Part shown: positions 1 to 8,275 of the stretch, in pieces | How the letters are laid out: each line of letters begins with the position of its first letter | Numbering within the stretch: position 1 is the first letter of the stretch | From: JASBTN01 sp965228805 | GTDB lineage: Bacteria > Pseudomonadota > Alphaproteobacteria > Rhodobacterales > Rhodobacteraceae | Reading direction: 5' to 3' | Assembly: GCF_965228805.1 (NCBI RefSeq) | Contig: NZ_CBDDIE010000003.1 | Coordinates: 2,356,001-2,420,000 of the forward strand | Length of the DNA: 64,000 bases | Program-made: the position numbers and the translations under genes | Notes under the pieces: generated by a model | The model's input: the letters and a program-made list of their open reading frames with translations, nothing else | What the model was told of the DNA's origin: nothing | Database searches by the model: none

Positions 1-639
1 GTCCTTCTCGGGCCGGAAGGCCGGGCCTTCGGCCATGTCGCGGATGCGATCGATGCGGAACATGCGGAAATCATTGCGCAACTCGCACCAAGCGGCCAGG
101 GTCCAGACCTTGCCCCAGAAGAGAAGCCCCAGAGGGCGCACCACGCGGGTGCTGGCCGCGCCTTCTGCATCTTCGTAATCGAGCGTCACGGTTACGCGGG
201 TATCGGTCGCTGCCTCCAACCGGTCGATCAGGGTGCGTTCCGCATCGGTCAGGGACCAGTTTCCCTGCGCGTGGATCTCGACCCGCTCGGCGCCCTGCGC
301 GAGCCCCGGCGGCAGCACCGCCTGGATCTTGCCCAGCGCCTCCTCGGCGGCCAGCGCCATGGAGGCGCCGCCCCAGCTGCGCACCATGCGCGCCCCCGCG
401 ACCAGGGCCATGACCTCGTCGCGGGTAAACATCAGCGGCGGCATGTCATAGCCCTCGCGCATGATATAGCCGACGCCCGCCTCGCCCTCGATCGGCACGC
501 CGGAGCCGATCAGGTCGGCCACGTCGCGATAGATCGTGCGCGGGCTGACCTCGAGCTTCTCAGACAGCGCCTGCGCTGTGGTCAGCCGACCGCCCCTGAG
601 CAGTTGCACGAGGCGAAAGAGACGGTCGGCCCTACGCAT
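1..639 (-). CDS. YafY/WYL-type helix-turn-helix transcriptional regulator (3' part outside window)
   Basis: The reverse strand reads open from an ATG at 639 to the window edge, so the C-terminus is missing. The N-terminus (MRRADRLFRLVQLLRGG, then TTAQALSEKLEVSPRTIYRDV) is a DeoR/HTH_11-type winged helix with the SxRTIYRD recognition helix. It is followed by a middle region (MVRSWGGASMALAAEEAL) and the start of a WYL-like domain (RVVRPLGLLFWGKVWTLAAWC). This is the usual layout of YafY-family regulators of about 230 residues. Its ATG overlaps the TGA of the upstream VOC gene, so the two are probably co-transcribed and the regulator may respond to the same small molecule. Family call is firm; ligand unknown. 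Confidence 0.85.
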   Translation of the reverse strand, partial: MRRADRLFRLVQLLRGGRLTTAQALSEKLEVSPRTIYRDVADLIGSGVPIEGEAGVGYIMREGYDMPPLMFTRDEVMALVAGARMVRSWGGASMALAAEEALGKIQAVLPPGLAQGAERVEIHAQGNWSLTDAERTLIDRLEAATDTRVTVTLDYEDAEGAASTRVVRPLGLLFWGKVWTLAAWCELRNDFRMFRIDRIRDMAEGPAFRPEKD

Positions 640-1022
640 CAGGCGGCCCTGTTGGGCTCGAACAGGCCCAGCGAGTTGCCATCGGGATCGATCGCATAGA
701 TGAACCGTCCCGGCGGGATTTCGATGGCGTCGGACAGGACCGTACCCCCGGCGGCGGTGCAGCGTTCGGCGGCCTCTTCGACCTTGTCGGGCACGACGAT
801 ATGCACGGTCGGCCCATTGCCGCCCGAGGCCGGTTTACCCGGATAGAGATGCCCGCCGCCGGTGTTCATGTCACCGGCCAGCCAGGCCATCGGGTTCGGG
901 CCCGAGGTGTCGATTGTCAGGGTCCATTTGAACACGGCGTTGTAGAACTCCACGGCCTTATCCATATCGGAAACGGGAATTTCATTCCAGCAAACAGCGG
1001 TTTGAGGGGCTTGGTCGGACAT
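639..1022 (-). CDS. VOC (glyoxalase/bleomycin-resistance/dioxygenase) family protein
   Basis: 127 residues with the single-unit VOC fold pattern: CWNEIPVSDMDKAVEFYNAVFKW at the N-terminus, a central TVHIVVPDKVEEAAERC strand-helix and a C-terminal DPDGNSLGLFEPN. Potential metal ligands typical of the family (H in TVHIVV, E in GLFEPN) are present. VOC proteins are dimeric cytoplasmic metal-dependent enzymes or binding proteins; the substrate cannot be read from sequence. It forms a two-gene unit with the YafY-type regulator downstream (TGATG overlap at 637-641). Confidence 0.85.
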   Translation of the reverse strand: MSDQAPQTAVCWNEIPVSDMDKAVEFYNAVFKWTLTIDTSGPNPMAWLAGDMNTGGGHLYPGKPASGGNGPTVHIVVPDKVEEAAERCTAAGGTVLSDAIEIPPGRFIYAIDPDGNSLGLFEPNRAA

Positions 1023-1069
1023 ATTGTACTCTCCATCATCAAGGTTGATGAGGCAAAGATCGCACAGGG

Positions 1070-1093
1070 CTCCTGACAGCTATCTGTCAGGAG
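1070..1093 (-). terminator. perfect 10-bp hairpin overlapping a stop codon
   Basis: Arms 1070-1079 (ctcctgacag) and 1084-1093 (ctgtcaggag) with a 4-nt loop. The TGA of the gene ending at 1087 lies inside the hairpin. No U-run follows in the reverse direction, so it may act as a Rho-type or mRNA-stabilising 3' structure rather than a classic intrinsic terminator. Confidence 0.45.
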
Positions 1094-2124
1094 TGTTTGC
1101 GGGAGAGGAAATTGGCGCGATCCCGCACGGCCGTGTTGCGGTCGGCGGCCAGCGCAGGGAGGAGTTCTGCCAGAAGTGCAGGACAATCCCCCGCGATCAG
1201 CCGGTCGGCAGCGAGCTTGCGCAGCCCCGGCAGGCGGTCGGTGGCGCAGTTGCGGATCAGGGCGGCGCGGTCTGGCGGCGCGGGCACTGGGCGGCTGTCG
1301 AAGACCGAGAACTCCCGTGTCTCTCCCATTGATTTGTCGACCCACTCCCAGCTTCGCCCGACCCACCAGCGCGCCTTGCCCTCCAACAGGCAACGCGCCG
1401 CATGTTCGCGGACTTGCGGGTGGCGGGCGTCACGAGCCAGCGTTGGCAGGTCGCGGTCCAGCAGATCGGTCTTCAGCGCCTGTTTGAACATGCGCGGCAG
1501 GGGGCCGGTGTGACCGGCCATGAGCGCATCGCGCAGCGCCTCCAACCCGCGCCCCTGTTGCAGCAGGCGGGGCAGAGCCCGGCCCGTATCCGCGCCACGT
1601 GCCCAGGAGGGCATGCGTAGGGTCATCAAGGGCAGGGCCGCGCGCAGGTCTTCGGGTGGGATCTGTGGCAGGCAGCGTGTCAGGCAGGCCTCGGCGGCTT
1701 CGCGGACCGGTGCGGCCCAGTCGTTAAGACGCCACAGGAGCAGGCCGAGGAAGAAGCCACCTGGAGGGAGGTGCGACGTGCGCTCAAGTGCGCGTTGGCG
1801 AATGCGTCCATCGATGTAGCCGAAGAACAGGGGAGCAACAGATGGCCACTTGAACAGGGTGGTTTCAGGCGTGAGCAGCAATAGGCGCTTGGGATGTAGG
1901 GGCTGTTGGCGTTGGGCGTAGGACCAAAGCTCTCGGATTTCACGTTCCGCGTTCGGTGCCAGGTTGGGAGGCAACGGCGCAAGGAGCTCAATGGTACGAT
2001 TCAGCGTACCGCGTTGGGTGATACTCACTCGGGACAGGCTTGCCGCGTCATAGATCGACTTCTGCACTTCCACGGGGAGGAGGGATCCTTTGCGCCAGGG
2101 CAGCAGAGAGGCGTGGCGCTTCAT
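1087..2124 (-). CDS. hypothetical protein, alpha-helical, HEAT-repeat-like
   Basis: 345 residues, no signal peptide or membrane segment. The second half contains repeated helix pairs ending in patterns such as APVREAAEACL, HPQVREHAARCLL, LPGLRKLAADRLI and NTAVRDRANFL, which resemble HEAT/armadillo repeats (x-V-R-x-x-A). This suggests a protein-binding scaffold, but no specific function is recognised. Its ATG overlaps the hyi stop by 4 bp (2121-2124), so it is translated with hyi. A 10-bp hairpin closes the gene. Confidence 0.65.
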   Translation of the reverse strand: MKRHASLLPWRKGSLLPVEVQKSIYDAASLSRVSITQRGTLNRTIELLAPLPPNLAPNAEREIRELWSYAQRQQPLHPKRLLLLTPETTLFKWPSVAPLFFGYIDGRIRQRALERTSHLPPGGFFLGLLLWRLNDWAAPVREAAEACLTRCLPQIPPEDLRAALPLMTLRMPSWARGADTGRALPRLLQQGRGLEALRDALMAGHTGPLPRMFKQALKTDLLDRDLPTLARDARHPQVREHAARCLLEGKARWWVGRSWEWVDKSMGETREFSVFDSRPVPAPPDRAALIRNCATDRLPGLRKLAADRLIAGDCPALLAELLPALAADRNTAVRDRANFLSRKHS

Positions 2125-2882
2125 TCCAACCCGTCCGTCAACCAGATCAGCCCGGCGTCGGTCTGCGCGGTTGGGTGGTACTCGCCGGAGACGAACCCCT
2201 TGTATCCCTCGGCGTCCAGCTGCCGGAACCAGGCCGGGTAGTCGATTTCGCCCTGAATGGGTTCATTGCGCCCCGGGTAGCCGCCGACCTGGATGTGGCG
2301 CACCAGGTGTTTGTGGGCTTCCCATTGGCCCAACATGTCGCCGGTGATCATTTGGGCGTGGTAGGCGTCGAATTGCAGGCCGAGGTTGGGGGCGTCGACC
2401 TCGGCAATGATTTCGGCGGCCTGGTCGAAGCCGTGCAGGAAATAGTCCGGCATGTCCGTGTGGTTGATCGGCTCGATGGTCAGGCTTTGCTCGGGCGCCT
2501 GTTCACAGGCCCATTTCAGGTTGTCGATGAAGGTCTTGCGCGCGACCAGCCCCTTAGCCTTGCCCGCCATGATATGCAGGTGATTGGCGCGCAGGGCTTG
2601 GGCGAAGCGCAGTGCGCGTTTGAAATCGTGGCGAAACCGGTCGCTGCCGCCGGGCAGGGCGGCGAAACCGCGCTCGCCGCCGGTCCAGTTTGGTGGCGGG
2701 GTGTTGATCAGCACCATGGTCAGCCCGTTCATGGTCAGGCGTCGGGTGATCTCGCTGGCCGCGTCGTCATAGGGGAAAAGCACCTCGACCGCGGTGAACC
2801 CGGCCTCGGCCGCCGCCTGGAAGCGGTCCAGGAAGGGCAGTTCGCGAAAGAGAAAGCTGAGATTGGCGGCGAAACGGGGCAT
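2121..2882 (-). CDS. hyi: hydroxypyruvate isomerase
   Basis: 253 residues, the usual length for Hyi, with an AP-endonuclease-2-type TIM barrel. Visible blocks are FAANLSFLFRELPFLDRF at the N-terminus, VEVLFPYD, a metal/acid-base region LTIEPINHTDMPDYFL, LQFDAYHAQMITGD, and the C-terminal VSGEYHPT with the second catalytic Glu. Hyi interconverts hydroxypyruvate and tartronate semialdehyde in glyoxylate metabolism, which fits the glycolate oxidase operon 9 kb downstream. It is followed with 4-bp overlap by the HEAT-like hypothetical. Confidence 0.85.
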   Translation of the reverse strand: MPRFAANLSFLFRELPFLDRFQAAAEAGFTAVEVLFPYDDAASEITRRLTMNGLTMVLINTPPPNWTGGERGFAALPGGSDRFRHDFKRALRFAQALRANHLHIMAGKAKGLVARKTFIDNLKWACEQAPEQSLTIEPINHTDMPDYFLHGFDQAAEIIAEVDAPNLGLQFDAYHAQMITGDMLGQWEAHKHLVRHIQVGGYPGRNEPIQGEIDYPAWFRQLDAEGYKGFVSGEYHPTAQTDAGLIWLTDGLE

Positions 2883-3032
2883 GGGTTCTCCTTGTCATCG
2901 CGGAGGATAGACGGGCTGCGGATGTGGAGCAATGGCGAGGGCAAAAACGAGGCAAATGCTGGAAAAGTGGAATCTCTAGGCGCATAGACGAGCAAAAAAG
3001 CCAAGAAATGTTCGAATTCTCCCCGTCCCAGT

Positions 3033-3599
3033 TCAGCCCTCCAGCGCCTCGGAAGGCGCCAGCGGGAAGAATATCCCGCCCGACCAGAGGCCAAACTGCC
3101 CGTCGAAATTAACTGCGTGATCGACAAGGCGATAGAAACTCTTGCGGTCCAGCCGTGCCTCGAGATTGCGGCGGATGGTGACATAGGGTACCTCTCCCTC
3201 CAGCCGCAGCGGGTGGTCCGCGTCGATCCGCGCCACGTCGCCCAGGTTGGTGGTGACCTGCACTTCCTGCACGCGGCCCATGCCGGTCATATCCACGTCC
3301 ACGCCGACAAAAGGCGCGTCCTCGACCGAAATCTGCCATTTCTCGACCGGGGTGACCAGGAAATGGGCGTCCCCTTCGCGTTTCAGGATCGAGGCGAAGA
3401 GCTTGACCAGCCCTTCGCGCCGGATTTCGCCACCCTCGTGGATCCAGCGCCCGTCGCGGGTGATGACCATGTTCATGACGCCCGACAGCGGGGGGGTCCA
3501 CAGGTGCACGGGCGGCAATCCCTTGGGCGCGGCCTGTTCCGCCGCCCCTGCCAAACCTTCAAGTTTCGGCGTTTTTTCACCGGATTGCGCTTTTGTCAT
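3033..3599 (-). CDS. DUF1285 domain protein
   Basis: 188 residues from the ATG at 3599. A longer reading upstream to 3959 would run antisense through the moxR gene and is not credible. The sequence VHLWTPPLSGVMNMVITRDGRWIHEGGEIRR, followed by LVKLFASILKREGDAHFLVTP and a C-terminal FDGQFGLWSGGIFFPL, is the DUF1285 pattern. Family members are cytosolic and of unknown function. It is divergent from moxR across a 61-bp gap that must hold both promoters. Confidence 0.8.
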   Translation of the reverse strand: MTKAQSGEKTPKLEGLAGAAEQAAPKGLPPVHLWTPPLSGVMNMVITRDGRWIHEGGEIRREGLVKLFASILKREGDAHFLVTPVEKWQISVEDAPFVGVDVDMTGMGRVQEVQVTTNLGDVARIDADHPLRLEGEVPYVTIRRNLEARLDRKSFYRLVDHAVNFDGQFGLWSGGIFFPLAPSEALEG

Positions 3600-3660
3600 T
3601 TGTACCCACCCACGGTTTGCGCCTTTAATGGCTGAATAGACCGGCTGGCGGAGGATTTCC

Positions 3661-4662
3661 ATGACGAACGAAGAGCTTGTGGCCGAGATCGAGGCGTTGG
3701 GCGTGAAACTGGCCCAGGCCAAGGCGTCGATTGCGCGCCGGATCATCGGCCAGGAAGAAGTGGTGGACCTGACCCTGTCGGCAATGCTGTCGGGCGGCCA
3801 CGCCTTGTTGATCGGCCTGCCCGGCTTGGGCAAAACACGCCTGGTCGAGACCCTGTCGACGGTGATGGGGCTGGACGCGGGACGGGTGCAGTTCACGCCG
3901 GACCTGATGCCCGCGGATATCCTGGGATCGGAAGTGTTGGAGGAAGGCCAGGGCGGCACGCGGGCGTTCCGGTTCCTGAAGGGGCCGATCTTTTGTCAGT
4001 TGCTGCTGGCGGACGAGATCAACCGCGCCAGCCCGCGCACGCAATCGGCTCTGCTGCAGGCGATGCAGGAACGCGCGGTGACCATTGCGGGGCATGAACA
4101 TGAGATGCCCGCGCCCTTCCATGTGCTCGCCACGCAGAACCCGCTGGAGCAGGAGGGCACCTATCCGTTGCCCGAGGCGCAGCTGGACCGGTTCCTGTTA
4201 CAGATCGACGTGGAGTACCCGACCCGGGATGCGGAGCGTGACATCCTGCTGGCCACGACCGGCACCGAAGAGGCCGAGGCTGAACCGGTCTTTACAGCCG
4301 GTGAGTTGATGGCGGCACAGCACCTTCTGCGGCGCATGCCGGTGGGCGAGGCGCTGGTCGAGGCGATCCTGGATCTGGTGCGCGCCTGCCGCCCGGATGA
4401 CGACAGCGCGCCGGCGGCGGTGCGCGAAGCGGTCAGTTGGGGCCCGGGGCCACGCGCGGCGCAGGCCTTGATGCTGCTGGTGCGGGCGCGGGCTCTGCTG
4501 GACGGGCGTCTGGTGCCGGGGCTTGCGGACCTTCATGCGCTGGCGCGGCCGGTTCTGATCCACCGCATGGCGCTGAGCTATGGCGCGCGGGCACGTGGCG
4601 AAAGCCTGGCCGCGCTGATTGACCACGTGGTGGCGGATCGGGCCGGGAAGGCGGCCGCTTGA
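3661..4662 (+). CDS. MoxR-family AAA+ ATPase
   Basis: 333 residues. Walker A GLPGLGKT at 52-59, Walker B LLLADE at 114-119, sensor-like ATQNPLEQEGTYPLPEAQLDRF, all diagnostic of MoxR ATPases, which act as chaperones for maturation of proteins containing vWA/DUF58 domains. The next gene (DUF58) starts at a TTG overlapping this stop codon, and two large BatA-like/DUF4159 membrane genes follow, giving the common MoxR-DUF58-DUF4159 module of alphaproteobacteria. Confidence 0.93.
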   Translation: MTNEELVAEIEALGVKLAQAKASIARRIIGQEEVVDLTLSAMLSGGHALLIGLPGLGKTRLVETLSTVMGLDAGRVQFTPDLMPADILGSEVLEEGQGGTRAFRFLKGPIFCQLLLADEINRASPRTQSALLQAMQERAVTIAGHEHEMPAPFHVLATQNPLEQEGTYPLPEAQLDRFLLQIDVEYPTRDAERDILLATTGTEEAEAEPVFTAGELMAAQHLLRRMPVGEALVEAILDLVRACRPDDDSAPAAVREAVSWGPGPRAAQALMLLVRARALLDGRLVPGLADLHALARPVLIHRMALSYGARARGESLAALIDHVVADRAGKAAA

Positions 4663-5525
4663 GCCCAGCTGCCCTGCGCGCACGGGCCGAGGCGCTGGCC
4701 CAACCCCTGCCGCCCCTGCTGGCGGAGGCGCGACAGCTCGCGGCCTCGATCCAACTGGGTGAACATGGGCGACGACGCCCCGGCATGGGCGATGCCTTCT
4801 GGCAATATCGCCCGGCGATGCAGGGGGACCCGGCGCGCGCGATCGACTGGCGGCGGTCTGCCCGGTCGGACCAGCATTTCGTGCAGGAAAAGGAATGGCA
4901 GGCGGCGCAGTCCGTGGTGTTCTGGGTCGACCGCTCGGCGGCGATGCAGTTTGCCGCCGAGGATCGCGTGACCAAGGCGGATCGTGCGGCGGTGTTGGGG
5001 CTGGCGCTTGCGTCCTTGCTGGTGCGGGGCGGCGAACGGGTCGGTCTGTCGGACATGCCGAACCCGCCCCAGGCCGGGGATTTGCAGGTCGAACGCATGG
5101 CGCGGTTACTCATGGCCGAGGAGGAGGCGGAATACGGTGAACCCCGTCTAACGCAGCTGCCCCGCCATGGCCGCGCGGTGTTCCTGTCGGATTTCCTGGG
5201 CCCGATCGAGGCAGTTGAAGCGGCGCTGGCTCGCGCCACGGATCGCGGGCTCTCGGGCGCGCTCTTGCAGGTGTTGGACCCGGTGGAGGAGGCATTTCCC
5301 TTCTCAGGCCGCACCCTGTTCCACTCCATGTCCGGCGGGATGCGCCATGAGACACGCGAGGCGGCGGACCTGCGGGAGGCCTACCAGGAGCGGTTGGCGG
5401 CGCGAAAGGCGGCGCTGGCGGCCCTGGCGGCCAGCCATGGTTGGCGCTTTCACACCCATCACACCGGGGATGCCCCGGCGGCGGCGCTTCTGTGGCTTTA
5501 TCACGCGATGGAGCGGCAGCGCTGA
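4659..5525 (+). CDS. DUF58 domain protein
   Basis: 288 residues from a TTG that overlaps the moxR stop (TTGA). The conserved DUF58 block is clear: GMGDAFWQYRPAMQGDPARAIDWRRSARSD followed by QSVVFWVDRSAAM, the degenerate vWA strand and metal-site segment. There is no membrane helix, so it is cytosolic. DUF58 proteins are the usual partners of MoxR ATPases. The following gene begins at the last base of its TGA, so translation is coupled. Confidence 0.88.
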   Translation: MSPAALRARAEALAQPLPPLLAEARQLAASIQLGEHGRRRPGMGDAFWQYRPAMQGDPARAIDWRRSARSDQHFVQEKEWQAAQSVVFWVDRSAAMQFAAEDRVTKADRAAVLGLALASLLVRGGERVGLSDMPNPPQAGDLQVERMARLLMAEEEAEYGEPRLTQLPRHGRAVFLSDFLGPIEAVEAALARATDRGLSGALLQVLDPVEEAFPFSGRTLFHSMSGGMRHETREAADLREAYQERLAARKAALAALAASHGWRFHTHHTGDAPAAALLWLYHAMERQR

Positions 5526-8275
5526 TGTGGGCGCTGGGCCCGATAGGCTTTGCCACGCCGTGGCTGCTGCTGGCTCTGGCCGGGTTGCCGGTTCTGTGGT
5601 GGCTGTTGCGCGCCGTGCCGCCCGCGCCGATCCGGCGGCGCTTCCCGGGTGTCGTGCTTCTGCTGGGGCTGGAGGATCGCAAACAGCAGTCGGACCGCAC
5701 GCCCTGGTGGCTGCTTCTGATGCGTATGCTGGCGGTGGCCGGGCTGATCATCGGGCTGGCGGGACCGGTCCTGAACCCGGAACGGGCGGGGGCTGCGAAA
5801 AGCGGTCCTCTGCTGGTCTTCATCGACAATGGCTGGGCCGCCGCACCCGATTGGGCCGCGCGCATGGAGGCAGTGGACGCCGCCTTGGCCGAGGCCGCGC
5901 AGGATGCGCGCCCGGTGGCGGTTGTTCTGGCCTCGGACGTGCCGGGCGAGGGGCTGCCGCTGCGCCCGGCAGGGGAATGGCGGGCCCGTCTGACCGGATT
6001 GGGCCCGGTGGCCTGGGCGCCGAGCTATGGCGCGGCTATGGCCTGGGCGTCGGACCTGCCCGGCGCGGAGACGCTGTGGCTCTCCGACGGTCTTGCGCGG
6101 GACGGTCGCGCCACCCTTCTGGCCATGTTTGAACAGGCGGGCACGGTGAGCGTCGCCGAGCCGCCCGCGCCGCGCCTGGGCCTTTTGCCGCCGCGGTTCG
6201 AGGATGGCGCGGTGAAACTGGAGCTTCTGCGCAGCGCCGATGGCGGTGAACGCTCGGTGCAGATCTCGGCCATTGGTCCGGACCCAACGGGCATCGAACG
6301 CGCCCTGGCCCGCGCCGAGTTGACCCTTGCCCCCGGCGCAACCCGTGCGGAAACGGCCCTGACTCTGCCGCCCGAGTTGCGCAACCGTCTGACCCGGTTC
6401 GAGGTTGAAGGCATCCGCAGTGCCGGCACCGTCGCCCTGGCTGATGACAGCCTGCGCCGCCGCCGCGTGGCGCTGGTGGGCGGCGCGGATCGCGAGGGGC
6501 TGGAGCTGCTCTCGCCGCTGCACTATCTGCGCCAGGCGCTGGAGCCGACCGCCGAGCTGATCGAAGGCGCGCTGAACGAGCTCATTCAGGCCAGCCCCGA
6601 CGTGGTGATCCTGGCCGATGTCGCCACCTTGGCTGAACCCGACCAGCGCGCCGTGGCGGAATGGGTGGCGCAGGGCGGCTTGCTTCTGCGCTTTGCCGGG
6701 CCGCGCCTGGCTGCCAGCGACATTGGTCGCGGGATCGAGGATATCCTGCTGCCCGTGCGCCTGCGCGCCGGGGGGCGCAATGTCGGTGGCGCGATGAGCT
6801 GGGGAAGCCCGCGCGCGCTGGCCCCGTTCAGCGATCAATCGCCCTTCCACGGCTTGGTCATTCCCGATGATGTGCTGGTCTCGGCCCAGGTGCTGGCCGA
6901 GCCCGGCCCCGACCTGGGCGAGCGCACCATTGCGGCGCTGGCCGATGGCACGCCGCTGGTCACCCGCAAGGCGCTGGGCGAGGGGGCGGTGGTGCTGTTC
7001 CATGTCTCGGCCAACGCGGAATGGTCGAGCCTGCCGCTCTCGGGCCTGTTCGTGCAGATGTTGGAGCGGCTGGCCGTGTCGACCCGGCCGACGCGGCCGG
7101 AGGCGGAGACGCTGACCGGTACGACCTGGCAGGCGGAGCAGGTGTTGGACGGGTTCGGCGTGCTGAGCAAGGCCGAGGCGATGGCCGGTGTGGCGGGCGA
7201 GCGTCTGGCTGGCCTCGCCGGGCCGGACTTGCCGCCGGGGCTTTATGCCGAGGCCGACCGGCGCATTGCCGTGAACGCGCTGGGGGCGGAGGCGGAGCTG
7301 TCCCCGGCCCATTGGCCTGCCCGCGTGACGCCGGTCTGGGATATGGGCCGCGCGGCGCAGCCGCTGGGGCACTGGTTTCTGCTGGCGGCGTTGGTCCTGC
7401 TGTTGGCCGACATCCTGGCCGCGCTGCGTCTGAGTGGTCGGCTGGGCGGTGCCATGGCCGCTCTGGCGTGCGCGGTGCTATTGACCCCGGATGCCCAGGC
7501 CCAGGACGGGGAACCGACAGACCCGGCCCACCTGGCCGCCGCAGCCGAAGTGACCCTGGCCCATGTGATCACCGGAGATGCTGACCTCGATGCCCTGGCC
7601 CGCGCCGGGCTGGATGGGCTGGCGGGCGAGCTGACCCGCCGCAGTTCGGTCGAACCGGCGCCGTCGATTGGCGTGGATCTGGAGGTGGACGAGCTGTCGC
7701 TCTACCCGCTGCTTTACTGGCCGGTCAGCGAGAGGCAGTCGTTGCCATCGCCCGAAGCCTACGGGCGATTGAATCGTTATCTTGCCGGGGGCGGTCTGAT
7801 CCTGTTCGACACCCGTGATGCGAACCTGGGCGGGGCGGGGCGATCAACCGCGGCGGGCCAGCGCCTGCGCGCCCTGGCCGCGCCCCTGGACGTGCCGCCG
7901 CTGGAGCCGATCCCGCTGGATCACGTGCTCACGCGCACATTCTACCTGCTGGGGGACTTCCCGGGCCGTTACGCCGGTCAGCCGGTCTGGGCCGAGGCCG
8001 CGCCGCCCGATGCCGAACAGGCCGAGGGCATGCCGTTTCGCAACCTCAATGACGGGGTCACGCCGGTGATCATCGGCGGCAATGACTGGGCCGGGGCCTG
8101 GGCAGTGGATGCAAACGGACGGCCCCTGCTGCCGGTCGGGCGCGGCGGGGCAGGGGAGCGGCAGCGCGAGATGGCCTATCGTTTCGGCGTGAACCTGGTC
8201 ATGCATGTGCTGACCGGCAACTATAAGAGCGATCAGGTGCATGTGCCGGCTCTGCTGGAAAGGCTGGGCCAATGA
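5525..8275 (+). CDS. BatA-type N-terminal / DUF4159 domain membrane protein
   Basis: 916 residues from the ATG at 5525 (TGATG overlap with DUF58). The N-terminus has the aerotolerance-regulator BatA pattern: two membrane helices around residues 8-28 and 60-80 with RRRFPGVVLLLGLEDRKQQS between. A long periplasmic region with vWA-like and amidotransferase-like strands follows, then a membrane helix (HWFLLAALVLLLADILAAL, about residue 620), a cleavable-looking segment ending AQA and a C-terminal DUF4159 domain (LYPLLYWPVSERQSLPSPEAYGRLNRYLAGGGLILFDT split across the domain). Probably part of an envelope complex with the neighbours; no experimental role is known to me. Confidence 0.85.
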   Translation: MWALGPIGFATPWLLLALAGLPVLWWLLRAVPPAPIRRRFPGVVLLLGLEDRKQQSDRTPWWLLLMRMLAVAGLIIGLAGPVLNPERAGAAKSGPLLVFIDNGWAAAPDWAARMEAVDAALAEAAQDARPVAVVLASDVPGEGLPLRPAGEWRARLTGLGPVAWAPSYGAAMAWASDLPGAETLWLSDGLARDGRATLLAMFEQAGTVSVAEPPAPRLGLLPPRFEDGAVKLELLRSADGGERSVQISAIGPDPTGIERALARAELTLAPGATRAETALTLPPELRNRLTRFEVEGIRSAGTVALADDSLRRRRVALVGGADREGLELLSPLHYLRQALEPTAELIEGALNELIQASPDVVILADVATLAEPDQRAVAEWVAQGGLLLRFAGPRLAASDIGRGIEDILLPVRLRAGGRNVGGAMSWGSPRALAPFSDQSPFHGLVIPDDVLVSAQVLAEPGPDLGERTIAALADGTPLVTRKALGEGAVVLFHVSANAEWSSLPLSGLFVQMLERLAVSTRPTRPEAETLTGTTWQAEQVLDGFGVLSKAEAMAGVAGERLAGLAGPDLPPGLYAEADRRIAVNALGAEAELSPAHWPARVTPVWDMGRAAQPLGHWFLLAALVLLLADILAALRLSGRLGGAMAALACAVLLTPDAQAQDGEPTDPAHLAAAAEVTLAHVITGDADLDALARAGLDGLAGELTRRSSVEPAPSIGVDLEVDELSLYPLLYWPVSERQSLPSPEAYGRLNRYLAGGGLILFDTRDANLGGAGRSTAAGQRLRALAAPLDVPPLEPIPLDHVLTRTFYLLGDFPGRYAGQPVWAEAAPPDAEQAEGMPFRNLNDGVTPVIIGGNDWAGAWAVDANGRPLLPVGRGGAGERQREMAYRFGVNLVMHVLTGNYKSDQVHVPALLERLGQ